Shown here: positions 52,165 to 61,251 of the stretch, one piece after another
Layout of the letters: the number at the start of each line of letters is the position of its first letter
Position numbering within the stretch: position 1 is the stretch's first letter
Assembly (NCBI RefSeq): GCF_902150045.1
Contig: NZ_CABFVU010000002.1
Location: 1,042,001 to 1,106,000, forward strand
DNA from: Chitinophaga polysaccharea
GTDB taxonomy: Bacteria; Bacteroidota; Bacteroidia; Chitinophagales; Chitinophagaceae
DNA: 64,000 nucleotides
Direction of reading: 5' to 3'
Program-made: the position numbers and the translations under genes
The notes under the pieces: model-generated
The model's database searches: none
What the model saw: the letters and a program-made list of their open reading frames with translations, nothing else
Told to the model about the DNA's origin: nothing

Positions 52165-53313
52165 TTATTTCCGCAACAGGATCCGGAAAGTGGTGCCTTT
52201 ATTTATTTCGGAGGATTTTACATACAGCCGGCCCCGGTGGTATTCTTCTATGATCCGTTTGGCCAGCGACAGTCCTAATCCCCATCCCCGCTTTTTGGTG
52301 CTGAAGCCGGGTTTGAACACTTTTTCAAAGCTTAGTTTCGGGATGCCTTTACCCGTATCGGCCACATCTATTGTGATAAAGGTGGGGTGATTTTCTATGG
52401 TGATATCGATCTTTCCTTTTCCTTCCATCGCATCAAGGGCATTTTTTAACAGATTTTCCACCACCCAGTCGAAAAGCGGGGGGGAGAACATGGCGGGGAG
52501 CTCTTCTTCTGCGCTGTGAACGGTAAGCACTACTTTCTGAGGCGCTCTTTTGCGGATATAATTGGCCATGTTCTCTATCTGTGCCACGATGTCTTTCTCT
52601 TCCAGTTTGGGAACGCTTCCTATTTTGGAGAAGCGGTCGGTGATGAGTTTAAGCCGGTCCACATCTTTTGAAAGCTCTGTAACAATGGTGGCATTGGCCT
52701 CATTATCGCGCAGTATTTCCAGCCAGGCTTCCATGGACGACAGGGGAGTGCCCAGCTGGTGGGCCGTTTCTTTGGCCAGGCCTACCCATACCTGGTTTTG
52801 GGTGGCGCGGTTGGTACTGGACAGGGCAAAGAGCACAATGGCAATGAAAAGGGTCACTACTATCAGCTGGATGTACGGATAGTAGCGGATCTGCCGGAGG
52901 ATCAGCGAATCGCCGTAGTAGATGTAGTTATATAATTTTTGCCTGGAATCCACTTCCATGATGAACGGCGGGTGTTGCTTTTTAAAAGCCTGCAGCTCGT
53001 TGCGGAGGAAGTTGGGGTCCTGGATGATGCGCAGGGAGTCGAGGTTACGGCTGTCCAGGATCTTACCTGTTTTGTCTGTTAGGATCAGCGGGATGGTGGT
53101 GTTGTTGGTTACAATGTCGACAGCAAGGTTCAGGTTAGCTTCAGAACCTGCCCGCAGGAGCTCGCGGTTGGCTTCCACCCAGGTGGCCACTTTTTTTCTT
53201 TCTTCTTCCTGGATATTGTGGGATAAATTACTTACAAACCAGATAGTGGTGCCAATGATCAGCACTGCTATGGAGGCCAGTACAAACTTCCAACCGATAT
53301 ACTGTTTAAACAT
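52165..53313 (-). CDS. Sensor histidine kinase
   Basis: This 382-aa membrane kinase has two transmembrane segments (about 11-28 and 148-166) flanking a ~115-residue periplasmic sensor. The HisKA-like helix has phospho-acceptor His185 in KETAHQLGTPLSSME. The HATPase shows an N box (ENLLKNALDAM), G1 (DTGKGIP) and G2 (GWGLGLSLAKRIIEEY). No response-regulator gene is adjacent, so it is an orphan in this window and its signal is unknown. It is divergent from the glycosyltransferase gene. Confidence 0.92.
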   Translation of the reverse strand: MFKQYIGWKFVLASIAVLIIGTTIWFVSNLSHNIQEEERKKVATWVEANRELLRAGSEANLNLAVDIVTNNTTIPLILTDKTGKILDSRNLDSLRIIQDPNFLRNELQAFKKQHPPFIMEVDSRQKLYNYIYYGDSLILRQIRYYPYIQLIVVTLFIAIVLFALSSTNRATQNQVWVGLAKETAHQLGTPLSSMEAWLEILRDNEANATIVTELSKDVDRLKLITDRFSKIGSVPKLEEKDIVAQIENMANYIRKRAPQKVVLTVHSAEEELPAMFSPPLFDWVVENLLKNALDAMEGKGKIDITIENHPTFITIDVADTGKGIPKLSFEKVFKPGFSTKKRGWGLGLSLAKRIIEEYHRGRLYVKSSEINKGTTFRILLRK

Positions 53314-53431
53314 ACTTCTAATTTAAGCCTTATTCAGCTTACCTGATTCTGTAATGATTCGCAAATATTAGGATCGTTTGTTGCATATTTGCATCTCAAA
53401 AATAATTGTTCACGCATAAACGTAATATTCA

Positions 53432-54451
53432 TTGTCCGTATTGCCATCCGTAGCAGTTGTGATTTTAAATTGGAATGGGAGATCTTTTCTGGAGAAGTTC
53501 CTGCCCTCTGTATGCCGGTCTACCTATGGCAACCTGCAGCTGGTGCTGGCCGACAATGCGTCCACAGACGACAGCGTGGCTTTTGTGACAGCGCATTATC
53601 CGCAGATCCGGGTTATCCGGAATCCGCATAATGATGGGTTTGCCGGAGGGTATAATGATGCCTTGCAGCATGTGCAGGCCGATATTTACGTGTTGCTGAA
53701 CCAGGACGTGGAGGTGGAACCGGGTTGGATAGAGCCGGTAGTGGCCCTTATGGAACAGGATAAGCAGATAGCCGCCTGCCAGCCTAAAATGAGGGCTTAC
53801 AAAGACCCGGAGGAATTCGAGTACGCAGGCGCCGCCGGCGGATGGATGGATATCCTGGGTTATACCTTTTGCCGGGGCCGGATCCTGTATACTACCGAGA
53901 AAGACAACGGGCAGTATGACGATGTACAGGATATTTTCTGGGCCACGGGGGCGGCATTGTTTATCCGTTCCGCCTGTTATCACCAGGTAGGGGGCTTCGA
54001 CCGCGATTTTTTTGCACATATGGAAGAAGTGGACCTTTGCTGGCGCTTACAGCGGGCAGGTTACCGGATTTGCTACTGCCCGGATTCCAGGGTGTTTCAT
54101 GTGGGAGGGGGCAGCCTGCCGCAGGGAAATCCCCGTAAGCTGTACCTGAACTTCAGGAACAACCTCATGATGCTCTGGAAGAACCTGCATAGCGAAGACC
54201 GCTGGATAGTACTGGTGCAGCGGTTTTTCCTGGACATACTGGCAGGTGTAAAAAGCCTGGTGGCGGGAAAACCAAGGGATATGACCGCCATTTACCGCGC
54301 CTATAAAGATTACTATCGCTGGCGCAGGAAGTATGTGAAGAAAGATGATCTGCCGGAGATGAAGCTGATGAAAATGAACGGCGTGTTTCATGGTATTATG
54401 ATCTGGCGTTACTACTTCCTGGGGCATAAACATTTTTCTGAATTGATCTGA
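53432..54451 (+). CDS. Glycosyltransferase family 2 protein (rhamnosyltransferase-like)
   Basis: This 339-aa GT-A fold glycosyltransferase adds sugars to a cell-surface glycan or lipid acceptor using a nucleotide sugar. The N-terminus has VAVVILNWNGRSFLEKFLPS, then LADNASTDDSVAF, NDGFAGGYNDAL and NQDVEVEPGW in place of the classic DxD. The acceptor-side loop GGFDRDFFAHMEEVDLCWRL is typical of WcaE/rhamnosyl-type enzymes. It begins at TTG 53432, because no ATG precedes the conserved strand. No polysaccharide cluster surrounds it, so the product is unknown. Confidence 0.9.
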   Translation: MSVLPSVAVVILNWNGRSFLEKFLPSVCRSTYGNLQLVLADNASTDDSVAFVTAHYPQIRVIRNPHNDGFAGGYNDALQHVQADIYVLLNQDVEVEPGWIEPVVALMEQDKQIAACQPKMRAYKDPEEFEYAGAAGGWMDILGYTFCRGRILYTTEKDNGQYDDVQDIFWATGAALFIRSACYHQVGGFDRDFFAHMEEVDLCWRLQRAGYRICYCPDSRVFHVGGGSLPQGNPRKLYLNFRNNLMMLWKNLHSEDRWIVLVQRFFLDILAGVKSLVAGKPRDMTAIYRAYKDYYRWRRKYVKKDDLPEMKLMKMNGVFHGIMIWRYYFLGHKHFSELI

Positions 54452-54510
54452 TCAATGCTGATCTGTCTCCCGGAAAAACTTTTTATCTCCCAAAATTACC
54501 AGCGCGAAAA

Positions 54511-54542
54511 TTCGAAAATTTCAAAATCATTATGTAGGTTTG
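54511..54542 (+). promoter_or_regulatory. Promoter of the small membrane protein gene
   Basis: TTCG (54511-54514), a 20-nt spacer and TAGGTTTG (54535-54542) fit the Bacteroidota pattern with one -33 mismatch. The -7 element ends 19 bp before the ATG at 54562. Confidence 0.5.
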
Positions 54543-54561
54543 CACCGGAAATAAACTGATT

Positions 54562-54762
54562 ATGGAACAGAATACAGTAGAAAACAAGTACGACATCACT
54601 ATAGACAAGGTTTCCCGTTCCCGCTGGCTCTTTTATGTGCAATTGTTTTGTCTGGTAGCCTTTATCCTGGGAGTTAGCTACGGACTTTATGCACACAGAT
54701 ACAAGGGCAAACCGGAAGTAAAGGTGCAGGAAAGTTCACTGTACAATCCGAAATATAAGTAA
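54562..54762 (+). CDS. Small single-pass membrane protein
   Basis: This 66-aa protein has one transmembrane helix (about residues 23-42, WLFYVQLFCLVAFILGVSYG), an acidic/polar N-terminus and a basic C-terminal tail (YKGKPEVKVQE, ending YNPKYK). The gene is supported by its own promoter match and a perfect intrinsic terminator, so it is probably a genuine independent unit. No family is recognised. It lies between the GT2 and PepSY genes on the same strand. Confidence 0.7.
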   Translation: MEQNTVENKYDITIDKVSRSRWLFYVQLFCLVAFILGVSYGLYAHRYKGKPEVKVQESSLYNPKYK

Positions 54763-54788
54763 GCAGCCGCTTAAACATAATTATCCAG

Positions 54789-54819
54789 CCTCCACCGGTA
54801 TTCCGGTGGAGGTTTTTTT
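54789..54819 (+). terminator. Intrinsic terminator of the small membrane protein gene
   Basis: CCTCCACCGG (54789-54798) pairs perfectly with CCGGTGGAGG (54803-54812) over a TATT loop and is followed by seven T residues. This is a strong intrinsic terminator. Confidence 0.92.
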
Positions 54820-54926
54820 ATGCCGGTGATTCCGTTTTGCGTAAAAGAATTTCCCGATCCGATCCTGTTTTTTGCTCTTTTGAATCGACTTTTGTATCCT
54901 GGTATGATATCTACCGGTGGTTTGGT

Positions 54927-56153
54927 ATGTTTAAACGGACGGATAAGTTAAAGAAGAAGCAGCACAAGTCGCTGTTCAGGATAGTTGTGGACAAACTGCA
55001 TCTCTGGCTCGGCCTGGGCGCAGGCATTATTGTTCTTATTGTAAGCATTACCGGCTGTTTGTTTGTTTTTCAGAAAGAAGTGAATGATTTCTATTATCGT
55101 AAAATATTATATGTTACCCCGGAAAAAAGCCCCTTACATCCTGTAAGCGAGCTGAAAAAGACTGCTGAGGCTGTACTCGGTCCCGATAAACCACTGTCAT
55201 CCATTACCACTTACCGGCAGCCCCACCTGGCCTGGGAATTTATGGCCTATAAAGGCAACGATACCGCGCTTACCTATTTCGGTACCCTGGAGTATTATGA
55301 ATCTGTAATGATCAATCCCTATACCGGGCAGGTGACAGGAAGACTTGATCACAAGCATAATTTCTTTTCGGTGGTGAAAGGTATCCATTGGAGCTTGTTG
55401 CTGAACGATAAATACGGGCAGCCCATTGTAGGCTGGAGCACTTTTATTTTTGTGATCCTGCTGATCACCGGGTTGATTATGTGGTGGCCTAAGAAGTGGA
55501 ATAAAGCCAACCGCGACAAAAGCTTTAAAATTAAATGGAAAGCCGGTTTCAAAAGGGTTAATTATGACCTGCATAATGTGCTGGGCTTTTACGCGATGCT
55601 CATAGCCCTGGTCATTGCATTTACCGGTATGGTATGGGCGTTTAAATGGTTCGAGGCTACGGTATATGTAGTGGCCGCCGGCACCACCACGCCCCCCGAA
55701 GTAAAGCAATATGAATCTGCCCAAACGCCGGTGCCTGCAGGCAGCAATCCGCTGGACATTGCTTATAGCAAGGCCCTGACAATGCTGAAAGAGGCAAAGC
55801 GCTTTTATATTTATGCTGATGAAAGGCCGAAGGGAGTGATCACCGTTACCGGGAATAAAAGCGTGGAAACCTACTACGGAAGCGACCAGCTGACGTTTGA
55901 CCGGTATAGTGGCGCTTTTCTCGGAAGAAGGAATGATTCGCACAAGAACAACGGAGAGCGGTTAATAGAAATGAACTACGATATCCACGTGGGCGCTATT
56001 GGCGGCCTGCCCGGAAAGATCCTGGCATTTGTTATCAGCCTGATCTGCGCGTCTTTACCTGTAACAGGTTTTTATGTATGGTGGGGTAAACGGAAGAAGT
56101 CGAAGAAGAAGCCGGTAGTGATCCGCGAAGCACCGGTAGCGAGCACAATGTAA
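54927..56153 (+). CDS. PepSY-associated transmembrane protein
   Basis: This 408-aa inner-membrane protein has four transmembrane helices (LHLWLGLGAGIIVLIVSITG, STFIFVILLITGLIMWW, GFYAMLIALVIAFTGMVWAF and GKILAFVISLICASLPVTG). It carries conserved histidines in LHLWLG, IHWSLL and DLHNVLGF, with extracytoplasmic PepSY-like regions between the first two and the last two helices. The family is related to PiuB-type, often iron-associated, reductases and is common near siderophore receptors, but no such receptor is adjacent. ATG 54927 gives the conserved start; an upstream ATG-less extension to 54837 looks non-coding. Confidence 0.88.
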   Translation: MFKRTDKLKKKQHKSLFRIVVDKLHLWLGLGAGIIVLIVSITGCLFVFQKEVNDFYYRKILYVTPEKSPLHPVSELKKTAEAVLGPDKPLSSITTYRQPHLAWEFMAYKGNDTALTYFGTLEYYESVMINPYTGQVTGRLDHKHNFFSVVKGIHWSLLLNDKYGQPIVGWSTFIFVILLITGLIMWWPKKWNKANRDKSFKIKWKAGFKRVNYDLHNVLGFYAMLIALVIAFTGMVWAFKWFEATVYVVAAGTTTPPEVKQYESAQTPVPAGSNPLDIAYSKALTMLKEAKRFYIYADERPKGVITVTGNKSVETYYGSDQLTFDRYSGAFLGRRNDSHKNNGERLIEMNYDIHVGAIGGLPGKILAFVISLICASLPVTGFYVWWGKRKKSKKKPVVIREAPVASTM

Positions 56154-56260
56154 ATAAAAAGTATTACTTATTTTTTGATGAAATGCTTCTCCCTGTTGTG
56201 TTCCAGCGAGTTGTTATACAGCGGTGAGCAAAAAAAATCCATAAAAATTCCAAAAAAAAT

Positions 56261-56290
56261 TTTGTGTTTTCAGTCCGTTTCCTATCTTTG
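56261..56290 (+). promoter_or_regulatory. Promoter of the tRNA-Gly pair
   Basis: TTTG (56261-56264), an 18-nt spacer and TATCTTTG (56283-56290) match the Bacteroidota consensus well, about 90 bp before the first tRNA. Confidence 0.65.
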
Positions 56291-56380
56291 CAATCCCAAC
56301 GAAAACGCCGCGGGGCAAAGCAAACGAAAGAATGCGCTTCGATGGGAAAAGTTCTTAAAATAAGAAAGTTTTTAATACCT

Positions 56381-56456
<76 letters not shown>

Positions 56457-56483
56457 GTTTTTTATAAAGTTCTTAATACATCT

Positions 56484-56556
<73 letters not shown>

Positions 56557-56558
56557 CT

Positions 56559-56592
56559 AAAGCCTGACTGATCATTCAGCCGGGCTTTTTTT
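56559..56592 (+). terminator. Intrinsic terminator of the tRNA-Gly pair
   Basis: AGCCTGACTGA (56561-56571) pairs with TCAGCCGGGCT (56576-56586), with one mismatch and one G-U pair, over a TCAT loop. It is followed by a T run (56586-56592). Confidence 0.8.
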
Positions 56593-56657
56593 ATGCCTGC
56601 AAACGAGGCTGGCATTGGCCTCTCCCGCAACAGAAGAGGCCTGCTTTTATAATGCAA

Positions 56658-57830
56658 TTAATAATCCCCGCTGGCGCCACCGCCCCCACCGGAGCCGCCT
56701 CCAAACTGTATATCATTGGTAGTAGCAGGCTGGGCGCCCGGCACATAAGTTTGTGCAATAATGAGGGATTCCAGCTTTAATTTATCTGCAAGGGAAGGAT
56801 CTTCCGTTTCCACATAAGTAAACCCATGTTTGGGCGTTTTCAGGTAACGGATCAATGCCCAGGCGCCAACGGTAAGTACAAGTCCGCCCAGCACCATGGC
56901 TGTTTCCAGCGGGAGCACGCTATGGTAATATCTCACGGTAAATACAATAGCAGCCAGCAATATCATCCCGGTGCGCAGTAACACTGCATCTTTTTTATGG
57001 ATGCCCAGCCACAGGTATACCAGTGGAACAACCGCTGTATAGGCCCAGAAGAACAAAGCGCCGGGAATGCTTTGCCCGTCCTGCAGCTGCAGGCCAAACA
57101 TAACATTGCTCAGCTCTCTTACCACATAATAGTTACCAGCCAGGTAAAGCGTGAGTAAGGAAAGCACGGATATAACCGTGAGGCAGTGTTTATAATGCCT
57201 GCTGAAATGATATCCCGATATTTTTTTTACAGCAACATACACGGTAAAGGATATTACCATGATAAGGAAAGGCATAATGATTTTGGCAACAGGCCCCAGC
57301 TCCATGGCTACCGTAAATATAAAACCCAGGAAGGCCAGGTAGGATACTCCAGCCATCACCATATCCGCAAAGCGTAAGGTGGCCAACAGGGTAACAAAGC
57401 ATACCACAAAGCAGATGGTGCCGGCAGAAACATGATCAACTATGGCCATGCTGCTGCAAATCAGTAAAACGGCTCCCCACAGCAGGGCATCGTCTACGCC
57501 TGCACGAAATAATTTCTTCTCCCTGATAAACAACTCCAGGACGCCGTAGCATACCAGTCCTGCAAGGATACACAGCCCGGCGAAGCCATCTTCATTCCGG
57601 AGAAGATCAAGCATCATCAGCGATAACAAGCCAAGCGAAAAGGACACGATAACAACGGTAAGTATAAACAGCCCTATCTTGATCACCGGGTTAGGCGTAT
57701 AGAAATTTACCGGGTGTGCAGCCTCAATGGCTTTGTAGGTAGATAGCTCTATACAATTTTTGCGCAGTGCTTTTTCTGCTTCTTCTTTTATTTCAAGGTT
57801 ATCGAGTGTTGTGGAATTATACGCGAGCAT
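56658..57830 (-). CDS. Multi-pass membrane protein with Gly-rich C-terminus
   Basis: This 390-aa protein has a cytoplasmic helical N-terminus (about 45 residues) and roughly ten hydrophobic segments from residue 50 to 335. A soluble tail follows and ends in the glycine-rich GGGSGGGGGASGDY, a motif also seen at the ends of some bacterial TPM and DUF2207-type membrane proteins. I do not recognise the family; DUF4401-like is possible. The start overlaps the 3' end of the DUF2157 gene by 14 bp, so the two are translationally coupled and probably form one membrane system. Function unknown. Confidence 0.8.
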   Translation of the reverse strand: MLAYNSTTLDNLEIKEEAEKALRKNCIELSTYKAIEAAHPVNFYTPNPVIKIGLFILTVVIVSFSLGLLSLMMLDLLRNEDGFAGLCILAGLVCYGVLELFIREKKLFRAGVDDALLWGAVLLICSSMAIVDHVSAGTICFVVCFVTLLATLRFADMVMAGVSYLAFLGFIFTVAMELGPVAKIIMPFLIMVISFTVYVAVKKISGYHFSRHYKHCLTVISVLSLLTLYLAGNYYVVRELSNVMFGLQLQDGQSIPGALFFWAYTAVVPLVYLWLGIHKKDAVLLRTGMILLAAIVFTVRYYHSVLPLETAMVLGGLVLTVGAWALIRYLKTPKHGFTYVETEDPSLADKLKLESLIIAQTYVPGAQPATTNDIQFGGGSGGGGGASGDY

Positions 57831-58797
57831 GTTTGATTTTTTTGTTGAGGTTAATCAGTAACACAATTACACCAATGGCGGAGGCAATGAAATACAACAG
57901 TCCGAGGTATATACCGCCAATATCATTTGTTAAAATAAGCAAGCGCACCACGGCAATGCTTATAGCCACATAACTATACAGCACGGTGATGAGCACGAAG
58001 TAAAAAGACCGTTCTTTAAATGCTTCCTGGTACAGGAAGTATGCAACAACTGCCATAAATGCAAACCAGGCAATCCAGCCTGTGTCAAACACGATCATGC
58101 CTGCCACAGAGGCAATGAAAATAATATGCGCACCGAAATTCTGATAGGTAAAGGCAAAATGTTTTTTAAGATTTTTCCGGGCAGATATAAGCGCCAGCGA
58201 AAGCAGGAGCACACCAAGTATGGCGCCGGTATAGATAAGCCGCTCGTTGCCAAAGTCGTTGGCCGACAGCACCTGGAAAGGTGTGAGCGCAATACCCATC
58301 CAGGCTGCCAGGTTGGTGATGGCCATAGACAGTACCCCCAGGTGATCGAAATAATAAGCGCTTACCGTGAGTACGGCCAGCGGGATAAAGGTAGCTAATC
58401 CATAAGCAGTGCCAAAGGCAGTATACTGGAACTGCAGGTAACCCACAAAAGTAACAAAGGTAAGACAGCCTAACAGTAACGCATAATCGAAAAAGGCGTT
58501 GGGCGAATTTACTTTCTCCCATGAAAAGGGCGCTTTTTTCCGGATACAATAGCTGAAACAACCGGCGCTGATAGCCCCAATGATCAGCAGTATCACCTGG
58601 TGGCCAATGGTATCGATATTTTTATAGATCAGGATACCTAAGCCGCCGCTCAGCAACAGTACGCCGAGATAAAGCAATGTTTTGATTTCCCAGTGGAGGG
58701 AGAATAGCCGCTGATCTTCCGCAGCTTTCACTGCCCCAAGCTCCGTGTCATTTATCAGTTCCGCTGCACGGAGTTTTTCAAATACTTTGATATTCAT
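57817..58797 (-). CDS. DUF2157 multi-pass membrane protein
   Basis: This 326-aa inner-membrane protein has the DUF2157 N-terminus: a soluble helical domain (KLRAAELINDTELGAVKAAE, residues 6-45), then LYLGVLLLSGGLGILIYKNI. About ten membrane helices follow (VILLIIGAISAGCF, YALLLGCLTFVTFVG, LGLLYFIASAIGVIVLLINL). The function of DUF2157 proteins is unknown. ATG 58797 is chosen because the domain begins there; an upstream ATG (58842) adds 15 unrelated residues. It is first of a two-gene overlapping operon. Confidence 0.85.
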   Translation of the reverse strand: MNIKVFEKLRAAELINDTELGAVKAAEDQRLFSLHWEIKTLLYLGVLLLSGGLGILIYKNIDTIGHQVILLIIGAISAGCFSYCIRKKAPFSWEKVNSPNAFFDYALLLGCLTFVTFVGYLQFQYTAFGTAYGLATFIPLAVLTVSAYYFDHLGVLSMAITNLAAWMGIALTPFQVLSANDFGNERLIYTGAILGVLLLSLALISARKNLKKHFAFTYQNFGAHIIFIASVAGMIVFDTGWIAWFAFMAVVAYFLYQEAFKERSFYFVLITVLYSYVAISIAVVRLLILTNDIGGIYLGLLYFIASAIGVIVLLINLNKKIKHARV

Positions 58798-58928
58798 AGA
58801 TGGCGTTAAGAAGTTGGAATTAACAATCATTACACGCTGCAATATACAATATCAGGCGGCAAAATTTACTGGCTTCGGTGTATAACTCATCCAGGCAGGT
58901 TTCACACGGGCGCCACTTTCCCAATTAA

Positions 58929-59285
58929 CACTCCCATGCATGCTACCGTTGGGAATTTTTGGCCGATAACATCTACGACTATGAGCCGACCAGCATTACA
59001 GACAACATAGAGGCGGCTATTACACCTGTGAGCCAGCGGTTAAAGGATTGGCGCAGGATGCCGGATGGTTCCTATGTACAGGCGTTACTTCCAACGGTCA
59101 ACCAGACAGGAAACTAATATGGGAAAACCGGGAAATATAGTAGTTGGGATATGCGGGTCTTATTTTATCACGGAATGCAGCCAGATGTAACGGTGTATCC
59201 TTTCGCAAGTAGCCATAACTATAACAGCGGGGGCAGAAAGTTGGTAACTACAGCCTGGCGCCAAACGCGCCTGAGGGTATTATAA
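58929..59285 (+). pseudogene. Unidentified decayed coding remnant
   Basis: In the 780-bp gap between the DUF2157 gene and a small lipoprotein gene, one plus-strand frame reads like protein. It gives WEFLADNIYDYEPTSITDNI and LKDWRRMPDGSYVQALLP up to a TAA (59115-59117), then continues in the same frame with SSWDMRVLFYHGMQPDVTVY until a TAA at 59283-59285. There is no start codon and the upstream frame is closed at 58926. No family is recognised. The rest of the gap (58798-58928 and 59286-59579) shows nothing further. Confidence 0.4.
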
Positions 59286-59579
59286 ATAAGTTTTGGGATT
59301 GGGGGGGGTGAAAACATTGGGGCCTTTGAGCAGGTTACTTTCGTGCTGAATCTGTCGCTGGTGGAATATATCGCTTTTACCTGGTGTGGGATCTTTTATC
59401 CTGGTTTATTTCGTTGAAGTCAATATAATATATATAAGCATAGTACTACGGTATAAATATACAAGTTTAAGACCAACTGCCGTTTTATGTCTTATCTTCG
59501 GAAAGAAGTGGTTAACCTGGACCCCAGAAAACTTTACCTATTTGTAAGGATTAATTTACCAACCATAAACAATAAGACT

Positions 59580-59951
59580 ATGAAGTTTAATTTTAAAGTG
59601 GTTAGTGTGGCATTCGCCAGCATTGCTTTAGCGCTTTCCTGTACCAAAGAAAAAGCAAACGAGGATGCTCCTGTATATAAAGTAAGAAAACACACTATCA
59701 GGGATTTTACAAAAGGAGTTATGACCATCGAATATACAGATGGGACTAAGAGTATTGAGAAAATTCCAATTGATTCCACACCTTTTGTAACACAGGAGAG
59801 TTTGAGTAGTGGTAGAATAGAAGGTGAAACATCGGTGGAGGCTACTTTTCCAGAAGCTCCTATACCAACGCCAGAGTATCCTATTGGAAAATATCCTGGT
59901 ATTATTTATTATAGGGAAGATGAAAAGGATGGAATTGGGCCTCAAGTATAG
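59580..59951 (+). CDS. Small lipoprotein of unknown function
   Basis: This 123-aa lipoprotein has an SPII signal MKFNFKVVSVAFASIALALS ending at C, then KEKANEDAPVYKVRKHTI and a polar domain with MTIEYTDGTKSIEKIPID. A proline-rich tail (FPEAPIPTPEYPIGKYPG) closes it. ATG 59580 begins the signal; the open frame upstream is not needed. No family is recognised. It starts a cluster of short AT-rich orphan genes. Confidence 0.65.
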   Translation: MKFNFKVVSVAFASIALALSCTKEKANEDAPVYKVRKHTIRDFTKGVMTIEYTDGTKSIEKIPIDSTPFVTQESLSSGRIEGETSVEATFPEAPIPTPEYPIGKYPGIIYYREDEKDGIGPQV

Positions 59952-59987
59952 ACCCGACCCCACGTAACTTTACTTAAAGCAGAAAAT

Positions 59988-60236
59988 TTGATAGTAGGAT
60001 TCGCGAGGCCCTGGGTAGAAATTACAAGAAACAAGTCTGCTTATTATCGCTATGGGGGTTATTATGTAACACGGACTGCTACTATTATAGGGTTAACGTT
60101 TGTTCCTGGTCTTATTAATGTACCAGTTTCAATATGCGAGTGGAATTACTATATTAGTTGTTACTTTGTATATGCTCCATATTCACCACCTAAGACCGAA
60201 CAGGAGTATTTTACGGATATTAGGATTTGTAAATAA
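59988..60236 (+). CDS. Possible small protein, non-ATG start
   Basis: This open frame of 82 codons begins at TTG 59988 or later. The product is Tyr/Ile-rich (NKSAYYRYGGYYVTRTATII, VSICEWNYYISCYFVYAPYS) and could be a fragment of a secreted or phage-like protein. It lies 36 bp after the lipoprotein gene and 21 bp before the next gene on the same strand, which favours it being real. No family is recognised and the start is uncertain. Confidence 0.35.
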   Translation: MIVGFARPWVEITRNKSAYYRYGGYYVTRTATIIGLTFVPGLINVPVSICEWNYYISCYFVYAPYSPPKTEQEYFTDIRICK

Positions 60237-60257
60237 TTTTGTTTTAAAGGTCAAATC

Positions 60258-60581
60258 ATGGAGCATCAAACAACTATAAAGTATAGGGACGGAAGTGGCC
60301 CTCATGAAAGCGTTTTCTCATTCGCTGTTAACGAAATAAAGAATAAGTCTGAAAAAGCGGGAACGCCTATCGCAGACGATGAAATTGCAGAAGCGCTTTT
60401 GATTACTCGTGAAGAGTATTCCAAATATTTAACCGCAGATTCGTGCCCTTTGGAAATTCTGCAATTACTGGCCACAAAATTTAAAGATTTTTCTACTCTT
60501 GAGATAGTGGAGTTTTCTTCTTATGAAAGAGCAATTCAACCACCTCCCACACCCGATCCAGATGAACCAGATGATGAGTAG
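60258..60581 (+). CDS. Small acidic-tailed protein, possibly helix-turn-helix
   Basis: This 107-aa cytoplasmic protein has a charged N-terminus. The central region DDEIAEALLITREEYSKYLT and then CPLEILQLLATKFKDF has the spacing of a Cro/XRE-like helix-turn-helix. The tail is proline/aspartate-rich (PPPTPDPDEPDDE). Proteins with this plan in other genomes can be small regulators, but I recognise no close family. It ends 38 bp before the MITE-like element. Confidence 0.55.
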   Translation: MEHQTTIKYRDGSGPHESVFSFAVNEIKNKSEKAGTPIADDEIAEALLITREEYSKYLTADSCPLEILQLLATKFKDFSTLEIVEFSSYERAIQPPPTPDPDEPDDE

Positions 60582-60619
60582 TTCAATTTGAAAAGAGGTA
60601 TAAGTTTTATTCAATGTTC

Positions 60620-60734
60620 AAAAGAGACTGTCTCAAAAGTAATCTGAAGGCCTTGAGAATTGCTTAAACGAAAATTCTCTCCATCAGGTACCCGAATAAA
60701 ATCGGGAAAAAATTACTTTTGAGACAGCCTCTTT
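60620..60734. mobile_element. MITE-like element with 23-bp terminal inverted repeats
   Basis: Left terminus AAAGAGACTGTCTCAAAAGT(AAT) (60621-60643) and right terminus (60712-60734) are inverted copies with a single mismatch. GTTC occurs on both flanks (60616-60619 and 60735-60738) as a possible target-site duplication, giving a 115-bp element with no room for a transposase. GAGNCTGTCTCAAAAG-type ends are familiar from transposase-encoding IS elements, so this is probably a non-autonomous derivative. Confidence 0.75.
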
Positions 60735-61017
60735 GTTCTCAATAAATTCTTTAGACTTCTTTACCGTGCAGTGCCGTCCAGGCAGGTATAAATACTCGGT
60801 TACAGATTTGATTCATAACCAATCTGCAACCAGCACTATACATGATTCCGGTGGGTTACTAACAAATGAGGTACCTGATTGTGGACACATTAACTTACCT
60901 CTAAAATCTTGGAAACGCTTAAAAGTCCAGACAAATCATGATATCAATTTGTTTATTGATGAATTAAAAAAGACTATGAAAGGAAATAAGGATTTTTCCG
61001 GAAAGGATAACTGGTGA
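60733..61017 (+). CDS. Doubtful open frame after the MITE-like element
   Basis: 94 codons are open from TTG 60733, which lies inside the right end of the mobile element. The last two thirds (GGLLTNEVPDCGHINLPLKS, then LFIDELKKTMKGNKDF) have a plausible protein composition, but there is no ATG and no family match. It may be the 3' part of a gene cut by the insertion. Kept as a weak candidate only. Confidence 0.2.
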   Translation: MFSINSLDFFTVQCRPGRYKYSVTDLIHNQSATSTIHDSGGLLTNEVPDCGHINLPLKSWKRLKVQTNHDINLFIDELKKTMKGNKDFSGKDNW

Positions 61018-61169
61018 ACCGCCTAATACTAACCGCGAATATTTCTGATTGTCAATATAACATACATATACATTACAATTCTATTTATTCTTTTATTGGC
61101 CTCCAGATTAGTCATAAAATTTATTTGCTACGTCTATCTCCTCTATGATGGCTCACAAAGCATACATTA

Positions 61170-61200
61170 TTTCATTGCAACGCACAAAACTATATTTTTG
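61170..61200 (+). promoter_or_regulatory. Promoter of the SMP-30 gene
   Basis: TTTC (61170-61173), a 19-nt spacer and TATTTTTG (61193-61200) fit the Bacteroidota consensus with one -33 mismatch, 51 bp before the ATG at 61252. Confidence 0.5.
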
Positions 61201-61251
61201 AGATATAGAAATGAACAGCAGCGCAGCTTTTATCAAATCAACAATATAAAT

